DNA of 33,774 nt from a virus, in IMG/VR virus record IMGVR_UViG_3300010148_000052, positions 1-33,774 of that record; one strand, given 5' to 3'. The stretch's first letter is position 1; each line of letters starts with the position of its first letter. The translations under genes were made by a program, and so were the position numbers. The notes under the pieces were generated by a model. That model saw only the letters and a program-made list of their open reading frames with translations. It made no database searches and was not told the origin of the DNA. Positions 1 through 7,360 of the stretch are shown piece after piece.

Positions 1-2
1 AT

Positions 3-368
3 CATCATCACCCATGCACTATTCAATGCGGTAATTCACTTGAAGATTTCATGTGGTTAGCAGAACATGCTATCGCATTATGTTATGAATACAGTATGAG
101 ATTCAACAAAACACATGCTTGTGAAGGTCCAATTAGACATATGAAAGATGTTATCCAAGGCAAACACTATGGTAAACAATTTGCACCTAACTGGGATTAC
201 GATAGCAAAACTCCGTTTGCTCAAGCCATGCCTGACGAATACAAAGATGAAGATGCAGTTAAAGCATACAGAGCGTACTACAAGAGCAAAGCAAGTAGTG
301 CGGGTGGAGTACATTACAGACATGTATCTGCGCCTGACTGGTGGCAAGGTGTAGAGGTGACAGCATGA
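3..368 (+). CDS. C-terminal part of a conserved phage protein (pyrimidine-dimer-glycosylase-like family)
   Basis: The reading frame is open from the window edge (first full codon at 3), so the protein is truncated at its N-terminus; the internal ATG at 51 is unlikely to be the true start. From memory, the visible part matches a family of roughly 170-200 aa proteins common in marine phages. The shared features are an H-P-C segment at the start, a 'W-L-x-E-H-A-I-A-L-C-x-E-Y' helix, 'K-T-H-A-C', the signature 'PFAQAMPDEYK', then 'A-Y-R-x-Y-Y' and a terminal 'P-D-W-W'. Members are often annotated as hypothetical or as pyrimidine dimer DNA glycosylase-like; I see no verified catalytic residue. It overlaps the next gene by ATGA, so the two are probably co-translated. 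Confidence 0.7.
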   Translation, partial: HHHPCTIQCGNSLEDFMWLAEHAIALCYEYSMRFNKTHACEGPIRHMKDVIQGKHYGKQFAPNWDYDSKTPFAQAMPDEYKDEDAVKAYRAYYKSKASSAGGVHYRHVSAPDWWQGVEVTA

Positions 369-565
369 GTGATGGAAGAGGTCAAGAATATCTTGATGAA
401 AACTTTTGCACACATGATGATGTGTATGTTAATGGTTTTGAGATTATCAATAACCAAGAAGATGTGCTTGTTAATATTACTTGTTGTAAATGCGGAGAAT
501 CGCAACAACACACTTTAGACTTAGGCGAGATAATATTGGATTTAGATTTGGGGTGGAATGAATGA
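365..565 (+). CDS. Small Cys-containing hypothetical protein
   Basis: A 66-aa acidic protein of unknown function. The ATG at 365 is chosen because it sits 4-6 nt after GAGGTGA, an excellent archaeal ribosome binding site, and overlaps the upstream TGA as ATGA; a longer GTG-started reading from 341 is less likely. Near residues 38-41 there is a C-C-x-C run followed by a polar stretch and an acidic C-terminus. One Cys cluster cannot make a complete zinc ribbon, so any metal binding is a guess. Its stop overlaps the start of the next small gene. Confidence 0.6.
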   Translation: MSDGRGQEYLDENFCTHDDVYVNGFEIINNQEDVLVNITCCKCGESQQHTLDLGEIILDLDLGWNE

Positions 566-669
566 ACTTGTATGAGTTATTGTGTGGTGTCTGTGGCGCA
601 ATAACCACATTTATAGCATTCTGCGGAGTAGTAATACTACTTGAAATGAGAAAATATTTGGTGATATAA
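562..669 (+). CDS. 35-aa single-pass membrane peptide
   Basis: A short frame reads from ATG 562 to TAA 669 and encodes about 35 residues. After a short N-terminus (MNLYELLCG) comes a hydrophobic segment rich in Ile, Ala, Phe, Val and Leu (about residues 8-27), then E-M-R-K-Y, consistent with one transmembrane helix. A GGGGTGGA-like ribosome binding site precedes it, it overlaps the upstream gene end, and its TAA shares an A with the next ATG (TAATG). Correct spacing on both sides is the main support. Function is unknown; a small viral membrane protein is an inference. Confidence 0.5.
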   Translation: MNLYELLCGVCGAITTFIAFCGVVILLEMRKYLVI

Positions 670-1373
670 TGAGCGATGATGCAGCAATAGAATTAGCAAA
701 AATGCTAGGATTGAAAATTGAAGTAAAGAAAGAAAAGGTTACGCATAAGAAGTCTACTTGTAGAATATGCGAGGAAGAGTTTTCTTACAAAGTAAAGAAA
801 GGTAAAGCACCAACTCTTTGTCAATCGGAAGAATGTAGAAAGACACATAGACGTAACATAAGAAAGCCCAAACCTAAAGTCATTCGTAAGAATGTATGTG
901 TGACGGAAGATTGTGAGAATGTAATCATACAAACAGGTAAGGGTAGAACCATTACTCACTGCGACAGTTGTAAGACTGAACTAAGAGCAAAACAAAATGC
1001 AGAGTATAGGGCTAAAACTTTCGTACCTTTACAGAGAATGGGAGTATGTATAGATTGTAATTGCCAATTAGAAACTATGACTGGTAGAGGTAAGATGAAA
1101 CTACGTTGTGCTGAATGTCAGAAAAAGAATCACGCTAAGATTGCTAGAGATTCTGCTAAGAAAAACTACAAGACAGTAGTAAGAACCTATGTTTGTAATG
1201 GTTGTAACAAGAACTTTGAGCAAACAGGTAGAGGCAAGTTAAGAAAAACTTGTCCTGATTGTAAGACTGTACCTGCTAAAGTAGAGAAGAAAAGTGCGGC
1301 AGAAGAACTATTCGATACACTGAATGAAGAACAACAAGAAGCCATTAAACTATGGGAATCTATGAGGAAGTGA
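669..1373 (+). CDS. Protein with four tandem zinc-ribbon-like modules
   Basis: A 234-aa basic protein started by a TAATG overlap and GGTGATATA ribosome binding site. It contains four repeated Cys modules, each a first Cys pair or near-pair (C-R-I-C, C-V-T-E-D-C, C-I-D-C-x-C, C-N-G-C), a G-R/K-G loop (K-K-G-K, GKGR, GRGK, GRGK) and a second Cys pair (C-Q-S-E-E-C, C-D-S-C, C-A-E-C, C-P-D-C). This is the pattern of tandem zinc ribbons or treble clefs, roughly residues 30-60, 77-101, 126-149 and 170-198. The Lys/Arg-rich linkers suggest nucleic-acid binding. An acidic helical tail (residues 210-234) follows. No named family was recognised. It is followed 4 nt later by another Cys-rich gene. Confidence 0.75.
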   Translation: MSDDAAIELAKMLGLKIEVKKEKVTHKKSTCRICEEEFSYKVKKGKAPTLCQSEECRKTHRRNIRKPKPKVIRKNVCVTEDCENVIIQTGKGRTITHCDSCKTELRAKQNAEYRAKTFVPLQRMGVCIDCNCQLETMTGRGKMKLRCAECQKKNHAKIARDSAKKNYKTVVRTYVCNGCNKNFEQTGRGKLRKTCPDCKTVPAKVEKKSAAEELFDTLNEEQQEAIKLWESMRK

Positions 1374-1377
1374 AAAC

Positions 1378-1962
1378 ATGAGTAATATAGTAGTCTGTAA
1401 AACATGTGGTAAGAACTTTAGAAAGAGAAGTAATTTAGAAGTACGCAGTCATTGTGATGAGTGTAGTACAAACTTTACTAAAAAACTAAACAAAAGAAAC
1501 GTCTACAATAGAAGTAAATCTTCTATTGAAAAAGAGACTAAGGAAGAATACAGGATACGTTTACTAGAAGAGGAAGTAAAAGAATTAAAATCCATTTTTG
1601 AAACTATTAGTGATAGCACAAAAAGACAGATAGCGAGAGAAGTAGGGGTAGCCATCGAAGAGACTATGAAAATAGCCACAAAAAACCTAGAGGAAGATTT
1701 CAATGAACATAGACTTCTAGTCGAGAGTGTAGTAGCCGATGAGTTCAAAAAACAAAACACAAAGTTTCAGAATCAATTAGCCATATTGAACACTCGAATG
1801 AAAAAATTAGATGAAAGTTTTACAGTCTTAGATTCAAAAATGGCGGAACATTTACATTACTACACCACTAAACTAAGTTTACATAAAAACCGCAAGGGTG
1901 GTAGTATACAAAAGAATCGGACTATTACTGGTAAAAAGAGGGATGTAGTTGACAATACATGA
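1378..1962 (+). CDS. Zinc-finger plus coiled-coil protein
   Basis: A 194-aa protein. The N-terminus has C-K-T-C ... H-C-D-E-C (residues 7-29), a single zinc-ribbon-like module similar to those of the preceding protein. Residues about 48-155 are strongly charged with heptad-like spacing (EEEVKELKSIFETIS, then a long E/K/L-rich helix), predicting a coiled coil. The C-terminus is basic (KNRKGGS, TGKKR). The ribosome binding site GAAGTGA precedes ATG 1378. The architecture suggests a DNA- or RNA-binding oligomer, possibly a regulator or scaffold, but no family is recognised. It overlaps the next gene by 14 nt. Confidence 0.7.
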   Translation: MSNIVVCKTCGKNFRKRSNLEVRSHCDECSTNFTKKLNKRNVYNRSKSSIEKETKEEYRIRLLEEEVKELKSIFETISDSTKRQIAREVGVAIEETMKIATKNLEEDFNEHRLLVESVVADEFKKQNTKFQNQLAILNTRMKKLDESFTVLDSKMAEHLHYYTTKLSLHKNRKGGSIQKNRTITGKKRDVVDNT

Positions 1963-2608
1963 TGCGTGGAACTTCTTGAAAGAAGAAGTAAGGCTGAGAG
2001 GCTCTACTGGTGCTGCATTGCGCACTTTACCTAGTGGTAAAAGAGTGGTAGTGAAAAGAGGCGGTTTCGCTGGAGGTGACCCTCAGGCCCACATTAACAA
2101 CGAGTATGACATGAATCGTTATCTGAATGAACTAGGTGTCGGTGTTCCTAATGCTCAAATGGTAGAAGAAAGAGGTAGACCCACCATGCTTACTGATTAT
2201 GAAGAAGGTGCTAGACCTATCAGTATGAATGATAGAAAGCAATTACGAGAAGATGTAGTACCCCAAGCCTTGATAGGTAATTGGGATGTTCTAGGTATGG
2301 AAATGGATAACGTATTACGTAGACCCAATAACACTCTCAGTTACGTAGACGTAGGAGGGGCTGGACCGTATAGAGCACAAGGTGCACCTAAAGGAGATGC
2401 TTTTGGCTCAGAGGTAGGAGAAATAGAATCATTTCAACAACACATGCCTAGTATCTATGGTAACCTAACTCAACAAGAACTAGGACAGTCTTACGATAAA
2501 TACGGCGGTAGTGATGCGATGGAGGCTGCTCTATCGTCGCTTAGAAACAGTCAGACAAGAAACGTATTACAACAAAGAATAGGCGATATAGCAAGACGAG
2601 TTGCATAA
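1949..2608 (+). CDS. Small protein-kinase-fold (HipA/lipid-kinase-like) protein
   Basis: A 219-aa protein. The start is TTG 1949 with a GAGGGA ribosome binding site in the end of the upstream gene; an in-frame TAG lies just upstream and no ATG fits. Motifs resemble a minimal kinase fold: a beta strand with K36 (KRVVVKRGG), a mid-region 'LTDYEEG' that could be the hinge, then 'A-L-I-G-N-W-D-V-L-G' with D113, 'D-N' at 120-121, and 'Y-V-D-V-G-G' with D134 followed by 'YRAQGAPKG'. This N-W-D ... D-N ... D-x-G-G pattern is seen in HipA- and PI-kinase-like phage proteins. Target unknown. It is the last gene before the first 25-bp promoter element. Confidence 0.5.
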   Translation: MTIHDAWNFLKEEVRLRGSTGAALRTLPSGKRVVVKRGGFAGGDPQAHINNEYDMNRYLNELGVGVPNAQMVEERGRPTMLTDYEEGARPISMNDRKQLREDVVPQALIGNWDVLGMEMDNVLRRPNNTLSYVDVGGAGPYRAQGAPKGDAFGSEVGEIESFQQHMPSIYGNLTQQELGQSYDKYGGSDAMEAALSSLRNSQTRNVLQQRIGDIARRVA

Positions 2609-2615
2609 AGTAACT

Positions 2616-2640
2616 TTGACTATATAAACCGAGATTGAAT
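2616..2640 (+). promoter_or_regulatory. TATA-box promoter element, copy 1
   Basis: A 25-nt sequence beginning TTGACTATATAAACCGAG and ending GATTGAAT, identical at three places in the window. It contains a good archaeal TATA box (CTATATAAA, about 2620-2628). Initiation about 25 nt downstream would fall near 2650, just before the start of the unit at 2665. It lies in one of the few intergenic gaps, right after the stop of the kinase-like gene. Confidence 0.8.
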
Positions 2641-2664
2641 GAAGAGAATGGAAAGGGATTGAAG

Positions 2665-2979
2665 ATGTGGATAGCATTTAACGACGCATGGTTGAGCATA
2701 GTAGAGAATAGAAATGATGAGGAAACGCTGTTAGTGAGGGCTAGGTCAAAGCAGCACTTACTAAACGTATTTCCTAAGTGTGAACTGTTTAAGGATGAGA
2801 CAGCAGACTATCCTTATCGGGCTTACATAGAGAGAGAACACGTGGCTAACGTAGTATCTAATAGGTTGATGAAAATTAATTATCCTAATTTTAAGGCATC
2901 AGTAAAAGACGATAAACTAGGCACTGCTTACTCTAATATATGGAGCGAGATTTACTTCTTCTATCACGATGAGAGATAA
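2665..2979 (+). CDS. Conserved hypothetical protein (phage/bacterial family)
   Basis: A 104-aa protein starting MWIAFNDAWLSIV. The ATG at 2665 is preferred to an in-frame TTG at 2635, because the latter lies inside the promoter element, upstream of the expected transcription start. From memory, the segments 'N-x-A-W-L-S-I-V-E-N-R', 'L-L-V-R-A-R', 'D-Y-P-Y-R-A' and 'Y-P-N-F-K-A-S-V-K-D' match a widespread small family in phages and bacteria with no established function. It is the first gene of a four-gene unit driven by promoter copy 1. No membrane segment or cofactor motif is visible. Confidence 0.7.
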   Translation: MWIAFNDAWLSIVENRNDEETLLVRARSKQHLLNVFPKCELFKDETADYPYRAYIEREHVANVVSNRLMKINYPNFKASVKDDKLGTAYSNIWSEIYFFYHDER

Positions 2980-2981
2980 GC

Positions 2982-3266
2982 ATGAGAGAAAAAGACATCT
3001 ATGCTTTAGGTATAGCATTCGGTATGAAGCCGTTACAGATTAACAAAGCGATTCTATCGTATACGCAAATAAGATTAGATTCAAATTGGTCTAATCAAAG
3101 AAGTAATAAGAATCTAATAATCGACTGTCTTTACTTGTATGCTAAGGAATACAAAAGCGGTATCACTGTAAAGAAAGTGGAAAGTATAACATTGGATATG
3201 TTAGGAACGGGTACGAAACCAAAGCCAAATAAGTGGCTCGCTACTCACAAGCATCTACTGGTTTAA
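2982..3266 (+). CDS. Small helical hypothetical protein
   Basis: A 94-aa basic protein starting 2 nt after the upstream stop, with GAGAGAT as ribosome binding site. The sequence is mostly helical with conserved-looking aromatic residues (LGIAFGM, ILSYTQIR, CLYLYAKEYKSG). An N-terminal helix-turn-helix is possible but not demonstrable by eye. The stop TAA overlaps the next ATG as TAATG, indicating translational coupling. No family recognised. Confidence 0.55.
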   Translation: MREKDIYALGIAFGMKPLQINKAILSYTQIRLDSNWSNQRSNKNLIIDCLYLYAKEYKSGITVKKVESITLDMLGTGTKPKPNKWLATHKHLLV

Positions 3267-4534
3267 TGTTATTTACAGATTTGGCGAATGCTTGGGAAAG
3301 AAGTCGCTTAGGAGATAGGAGTCTATCTTCTTTAGACTTCAATGAAGAATCGACTGCGCTTTATGCATACGAGATTCTGTTTTCTAATGAAACCTTGACT
3401 GAAAGAAAAGTCCTTTCTAAAGTGGCTAACGAATTAGAAGTACCGTATGAAATTGTTTTAGAATTACTTGACAAAAGAGTATCGACCTTACTCGCATCAG
3501 AGAGCAGTGCATCGAATCCTTGTGATTGGAGCATAGAAGATATGTTGAAAATAAGAAATGCTGTTATTGAAGGCGAGTATTCGTTTTTAGATTTAAGTAA
3601 ACAGATGAATGAAATAGACGCTAGATTATTTTGGTCATCTGTAATAGGTGAGCAACAACCTATTTCCCCCCTCAGATTTTTAAGAAGATTGAACACTAGT
3701 ATATCTCCTGACATCATATCATCTAGTAGGGGTTTCCTTACCGATAAAGAAATAATTCATGCAGTGTACAATGATGTTAATTTATTATACGACCCTAAGT
3801 TATGGTATCAGAAACCCACTGCTGCATTAAGAAAGCGTAGATGGATTCCGTGGAGTAAATACAAATCTGTGGATATAGAGGTATACCAATCTATACCTAA
3901 TAACGGGGTAGTGAGCGTTGAATACAACGAGGAAGAAGATGTTATCATAGAGAAAGCAGGTGATGTAATCACCGATGTAGCATACCCTAAGCATCCTAAA
4001 TTATCATTAAAAGAAAGGTTGCTTAAATATTCTGAATCGCATGATGAGGAAATTGCTTGGCCTCTACCTACACCTTCTTGGGATTCAATAATTAAACATG
4101 AGAACACGGTACGATTTCCTAACACTGGGGGATTCTCTCCTACTGAATATGGGGGCTATGTCTTAGTGAAGCAATCTCACATTCATAATTTAAGATTAGC
4201 AGCATACAAACACGGTGATGTCATGGAAATAAAATTACAGGCAATCGATGGGGTAGACGAGTTTTTGGATGTAGGATTTTGCGCAGTTTATATAGAGTCG
4301 GAAAAAAGTTCTATCGCATTCGATATTGAAAGAATACTTGGTGCTAATACGGAAGAAGTAAACAGGTGGAAGGTAATACCCGATGATGTTTGTATAGTAA
4401 TACGTGTGTCATCGCCGTTTGTTGATAGAAGGTCGGGCACTTTGAGTAAACCTTCGTTTGTAGAAATAGATAATGAAATGGGCATATCTGATGTGGCTCA
4501 GTACGTCGATTTAGTAGGTGTGGAAAATGAATAG
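3266..4534 (+). CDS. Possible degenerate ATP-dependent DNA-ligase-like protein
   Basis: A 422-aa protein. The ATG at 3266 is chosen because it overlaps the upstream TAA as TAATG; an in-frame GTG at 3233 would overlap that gene by 34 nt. Layout by eye: an N-terminal helical region (FTDLANAWERS ... VANELEVPYEIV), a middle part ending in a beta-rich segment around 'EYGGYVLVKQSHIHNLRLAAYKHGD', and a C-terminal beta-rich region with 'VIRVSSPF' and 'SGTLSKPSFVEID'. The order and the last motif remind me of archaeal DNA ligases (helical DNA-binding domain, nucleotidyltransferase, OB domain). The catalytic KxDGxR motif is not present; the nearest match is K-Q-S-H-I-H. It may be an inactive ligase relative or something else; confidence in function is low, in the gene high. 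Confidence 0.5.
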   Translation: MLFTDLANAWERSRLGDRSLSSLDFNEESTALYAYEILFSNETLTERKVLSKVANELEVPYEIVLELLDKRVSTLLASESSASNPCDWSIEDMLKIRNAVIEGEYSFLDLSKQMNEIDARLFWSSVIGEQQPISPLRFLRRLNTSISPDIISSSRGFLTDKEIIHAVYNDVNLLYDPKLWYQKPTAALRKRRWIPWSKYKSVDIEVYQSIPNNGVVSVEYNEEEDVIIEKAGDVITDVAYPKHPKLSLKERLLKYSESHDEEIAWPLPTPSWDSIIKHENTVRFPNTGGFSPTEYGGYVLVKQSHIHNLRLAAYKHGDVMEIKLQAIDGVDEFLDVGFCAVYIESEKSSIAFDIERILGANTEEVNRWKVIPDDVCIVIRVSSPFVDRRSGTLSKPSFVEIDNEMGISDVAQYVDLVGVENE

Positions 4535-4964
4535 TGAAGTGGATAGAAGAGAAGAGTGGATGGGTTTAGGTATCATACTGACCGAACTACGGATGAAAAC
4601 TTGGGTAGAGAATAGAAGTGATTCCAAATTAGGTATGAGAGTAAAGAAACAAATAAGTTGGCGCTCTCTGTTTACTAGTGGTACTTACATCCAGCAGACT
4701 TGTGTGAGCAAGTTTCTGAGTCCCTTTGGTATGGAGTTAAAAGAAAAATACCATAGCAAGAGTGACATTTTCAAGTGGTTGGTCTTATTAGATAAGTTAG
4801 AGAACATGTATGGGATACGCTCTGCTTTATCCGATGGTGCTGGCTGGCACATGTTATCTTGGGTTGTTGACAATCCTGTTCCAAAGACATGGGATGATTT
4901 TCTTGTTTGGGTAGAAGCACACGATACAGAATTAGATATGCTCTCATACGATGAAATTGGTTGA
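4527..4964 (+). CDS. Hypothetical Trp-rich protein
   Basis: A 145-aa protein overlapping the previous gene by 8 nt (ATGAATAG), with GGTGTGG as ribosome binding site. It is helical and Trp-rich (EEWMGLG, KTWVEN, SWRSLF, FKWLVLLDKLENMYG, GWHMLSWVVDN, KTWDDFLVWVEAHD). No family was recognised. It is the last gene of the first promoter unit, and its TGA stop lies within the second promoter element, so the gene end and the next promoter are fused. Confidence 0.55.
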   Translation: MNSEVDRREEWMGLGIILTELRMKTWVENRSDSKLGMRVKKQISWRSLFTSGTYIQQTCVSKFLSPFGMELKEKYHSKSDIFKWLVLLDKLENMYGIRSALSDGAGWHMLSWVVDNPVPKTWDDFLVWVEAHDTELDMLSYDEIG

Positions 4965-4985
4965 CTATATAAACCGAGATTGAAT
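4961..4985 (+). promoter_or_regulatory. TATA-box promoter element, copy 2
   Basis: The second identical copy of the 25-nt element, with TATA box CTATATAAA at about 4965-4973. The TATA-to-ATG distance to the RFC gene at 4993 is about 25 nt. A start of transcription at the usual archaeal distance would therefore fall on or next to the ATG, predicting a leaderless mRNA. It overlaps the stop codon of the preceding gene. Confidence 0.85.
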
Positions 4986-4992
4986 AAACAGG

Positions 4993-6027
4993 ATGATGAA
5001 AACTCCAAGTATTTTCGATTACTCAGTAATCAGTGAAATGGCAGGTTTAGATGCTCTCAAGCAAGATGTTCAATCTTGGTACAGGCAAGAGTATGAAACT
5101 GGTCAATCAGCATTACCACAGGCATTATTGTTCTACGGTCCACCGGGCACAGGTAAGACTAGTGCTGCTCACTGTATAGCAAGACAGTTTCTAGGCGACA
5201 ACTTCAACAGCATGAACTTCATTGAATCCAATGCAAGTGATGATAGAGGTATTGATTTCATTAGAGGTTCATTCAAAACCGCTATGAGAACAAAAGGTAT
5301 AGGTGTAAAAAGAAAGATAATCCTACTAGATGAAGCAGACGGGCTTACCACAGCAGCACAAGATGCTATGCGCCAGTTGATAGAGAAGTATGCTCACAAT
5401 GCAATGGTTATACTCACGTGTAATGAGATTGAGAAGATACGACCTGCTATACGTTCAAGGTGTAATGCATACGCTTTCTCACCAGTAGATGAAACAGTAG
5501 GCGCGTCTTGGATTTATGATAGATGCGTCGCGCACCAATTGATAAATCCAACCGAAGTTTATACGGATATGATGGATGAGTTAAAAAGACTTGTAAAACA
5601 TATGAACGGAGATATGAGAGCGACTATCATGTTTATGAAATCCATGAACACACAAGGATATGATATGGGACATAATGATGATTTCAATTCTGTAAGAATC
5701 GGTATACGTATAGACCAACTTGTATCATCCGGCGCAGAAGATTCGGTAGCATACGCAATTAACAATGAATGGTATAACCTAAGGCGAAACCTTCATGCAC
5801 AAATCAAATCCGGCAGAACACTCCCAGCCGTACTCAATGGTTTCTACGGAGACATATATTCCCACTTTGAAGATGAGGATACATTGGATATGATATGGGA
5901 CATAATGGCGGTATATGGTGATACTATGACACATAGATACACATGGCCCGGCGACGACTATTCCTTCCTTGACTGGATGGTATCAAAAATGAGAAAACAA
6001 GTAAATAGAGGTAACAAAAATGAATAA
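4993..6027 (+). CDS. rfcS: Replication factor C small subunit (clamp loader ATPase)
   Basis: A 344-aa AAA+ ATPase that opens the sliding clamp and loads it on primed DNA. Clear motifs: 'GPPGTGKT' (Walker A, residues 49-56), 'NASDDRGI' (an RFC signature), 'LLDEAD' (Walker B, D113-E114), 'LTCN' (sensor 1) and 'S-R-C' near residue 156, carrying the arginine finger. The length matches archaeal RfcS (about 320-330 aa). No large subunit is visible in the window, so the viral protein may work as a homo-oligomer or with the host RfcL. It is the first gene after promoter copy 2 and probably leaderless. A 22-nt repeat occurs twice in its C-terminal coding part, in two reading frames. Confidence 0.95.
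   Translation: MMKTPSIFDYSVISEMAGLDALKQDVQSWYRQEYETGQSALPQALLFYGPPGTGKTSAAHCIARQFLGDNFNSMNFIESNASDDRGIDFIRGSFKTAMRTKGIGVKRKIILLDEADGLTTAAQDAMRQLIEKYAHNAMVILTCNEIEKIRPAIRSRCNAYAFSPVDETVGASWIYDRCVAHQLINPTEVYTDMMDELKRLVKHMNGDMRATIMFMKSMNTQGYDMGHNDDFNSVRIGIRIDQLVSSGAEDSVAYAINNEWYNLRRNLHAQIKSGRTLPAVLNGFYGDIYSHFEDEDTLDMIWDIMAVYGDTMTHRYTWPGDDYSFLDWMVSKMRKQVNRGNKNE
5656..5677 (+). repeat. 22-nt direct repeat, copy 1 (inside rfcS)
   Basis: The sequence begins ggatatgatatgggacataa and is identical to the copy at 5886. Here it is read as G-Y-D-M-G-H-N. Confidence 0.85.
5886..5907 (+). repeat. 22-nt direct repeat, copy 2 (inside rfcS)
   Basis: An exact copy of the 22 nt at 5656, 230 nt downstream. Because 230 is not a multiple of 3, it is read in another frame, as D-M-I-W-D-I-M. 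Protein-level repetition cannot explain it. Confidence 0.85.
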
Positions 6028-7351
6028 TGCAAATGAGAATAACCCGTTCAAACAACGGGAAGAAAAGAAAGACGAATGGCCTGAAGAGGTAATGCTGCGT
6101 TTCAAGATGCAAGCGGAAAGAACTGGTGAAAGTGTGGAGAAAGTTATCGAAGCATACATCAAACATATCGCTGACACATGGAACTGCACCGATTGGACTG
6201 CCGAAGATGCAGATTTATTGGTAGATTGGGCAGAAGGAATGTACATCGAAGATAGAAGTAGCAACATAAGCGGTGGCGGTGGAGACACAGTTACTTTCGT
6301 AGGACACTGGATGGGTGTAGAAGAGAAATCAGCAGATAGAAACGGTTGGTCTGTAAGAAATGCTAGACAGAAATGGCAAGAAGACCCTAATGCGGCTATG
6401 TCAGACGGTGTTGTAGGACACTACTATGAAGAAGATGGCGTGTGGGCTATTAACACCGCTAACGGCGCTCTAGTAACCACAGACCCAGCAAACGCAGACC
6501 CTACTATGGGATTCAAACAAGGTGACGATTGGATTTGCCTACTTAGCAAAGCAGGTAGACCATATCCATACGAAAGAATGGGTAGGTATTACAGATTCTT
6601 CGGTAATGAGCCAAAGAAGTTCTTAGATGGTGACTTACAATTTTGGAGAGTAGATTTGACTAACGAAAACAGAAACATGAAGATAGACGTAGGTTCTCCT
6701 GTATCTATCCAAGTTAGACTACCTAATACTAAAAGTGAAGCATTCCAAGACGTTCTAAGCACCAATTACAACTTTAGCGAAACTATGCAATACACCGATG
6801 AATGGTGTCCTGAGCACATCAGACATCATCTACAACCTTTCAAGATGTGGACTAACGATGACTACATGGGAGATGCATACGTAAACCTAACAGAACTAGA
6901 AGATGCATACAACGCTGGTAAAAGACACTTTACTGGTAGAGATGGTAACGATGGTACGGTTGGGCCTGATGTAATTGTAAGAGGTAGTGTAATGAGAATG
7001 TCTACCGAAGGTAAACCTAGCGATTGGGATGAGACAGGACGTAACTTTAGCCTATCTGTATCTTCCTTGAATCTACAAAATCAACACGGTAAAGGTAGAA
7101 TGAGTGAAATCCCTTGTTGGGTTAGTGGTTCATGCAACGATATTGCAAGCCCATTCCACTTTAGAGACATAGACGATGAACTATGGGGCTATGGAGAGAA
7201 GAGTTCTGTACTAGTCTATGGTAGACTAAAGATGAAAGTACAAGACGGACAGAGTATGCCACAACTAGCAGTGTTTGGTGTATATACGAATCCATCAAGA
7301 GCAATTAGAAGAGTCGGTGGTGGGGACACCGATTCTTCACAATTTGAGTGA
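6020..7351 (+). CDS. Putative single-stranded-DNA-binding (RPA-like) protein
   Basis: A 443-aa protein overlapping rfcS by 8 nt. The N-terminus (residues 18-80) is charged and helical; a Gly-rich linker (SGGGGD, about residue 85) leads to a long beta-rich, Trp/Tyr-rich region that plausibly holds several OB folds (e.g. 'GDTVTFVGHWMG', 'GSPVSIQVRLP', 'DVIVRGSVMRMS', 'SSVLVYGRLKMKVQDG'). The tail ends acidic and aromatic (DTDSSQFE), as is common in SSB proteins. Position between clamp loader and RadA/clamp/PolB genes fits an ssDNA-binding role. I did not identify a canonical RPA zinc finger, so the assignment rests on architecture and context. Confidence 0.5.
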   Translation: MNNANENNPFKQREEKKDEWPEEVMLRFKMQAERTGESVEKVIEAYIKHIADTWNCTDWTAEDADLLVDWAEGMYIEDRSSNISGGGGDTVTFVGHWMGVEEKSADRNGWSVRNARQKWQEDPNAAMSDGVVGHYYEEDGVWAINTANGALVTTDPANADPTMGFKQGDDWICLLSKAGRPYPYERMGRYYRFFGNEPKKFLDGDLQFWRVDLTNENRNMKIDVGSPVSIQVRLPNTKSEAFQDVLSTNYNFSETMQYTDEWCPEHIRHHLQPFKMWTNDDYMGDAYVNLTELEDAYNAGKRHFTGRDGNDGTVGPDVIVRGSVMRMSTEGKPSDWDETGRNFSLSVSSLNLQNQHGKGRMSEIPCWVSGSCNDIASPFHFRDIDDELWGYGEKSSVLVYGRLKMKVQDGQSMPQLAVFGVYTNPSRAIRRVGGGDTDSSQFE

Positions 7352-7360
7352 GGTGAGAAA

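Noticed and set aside
2635-2664. TTG start at 2635 for the conserved hypothetical gene
   Set aside because: It falls within the promoter element, upstream of the expected transcription start; ATG 2665 fits family starts (MWIAFND) better.
3233-3265. GTG start at 3233 for the ligase-like gene
   Set aside because: It would overlap the previous gene by 34 nt; the ATG at 3266 forms the TAATG junction seen elsewhere.
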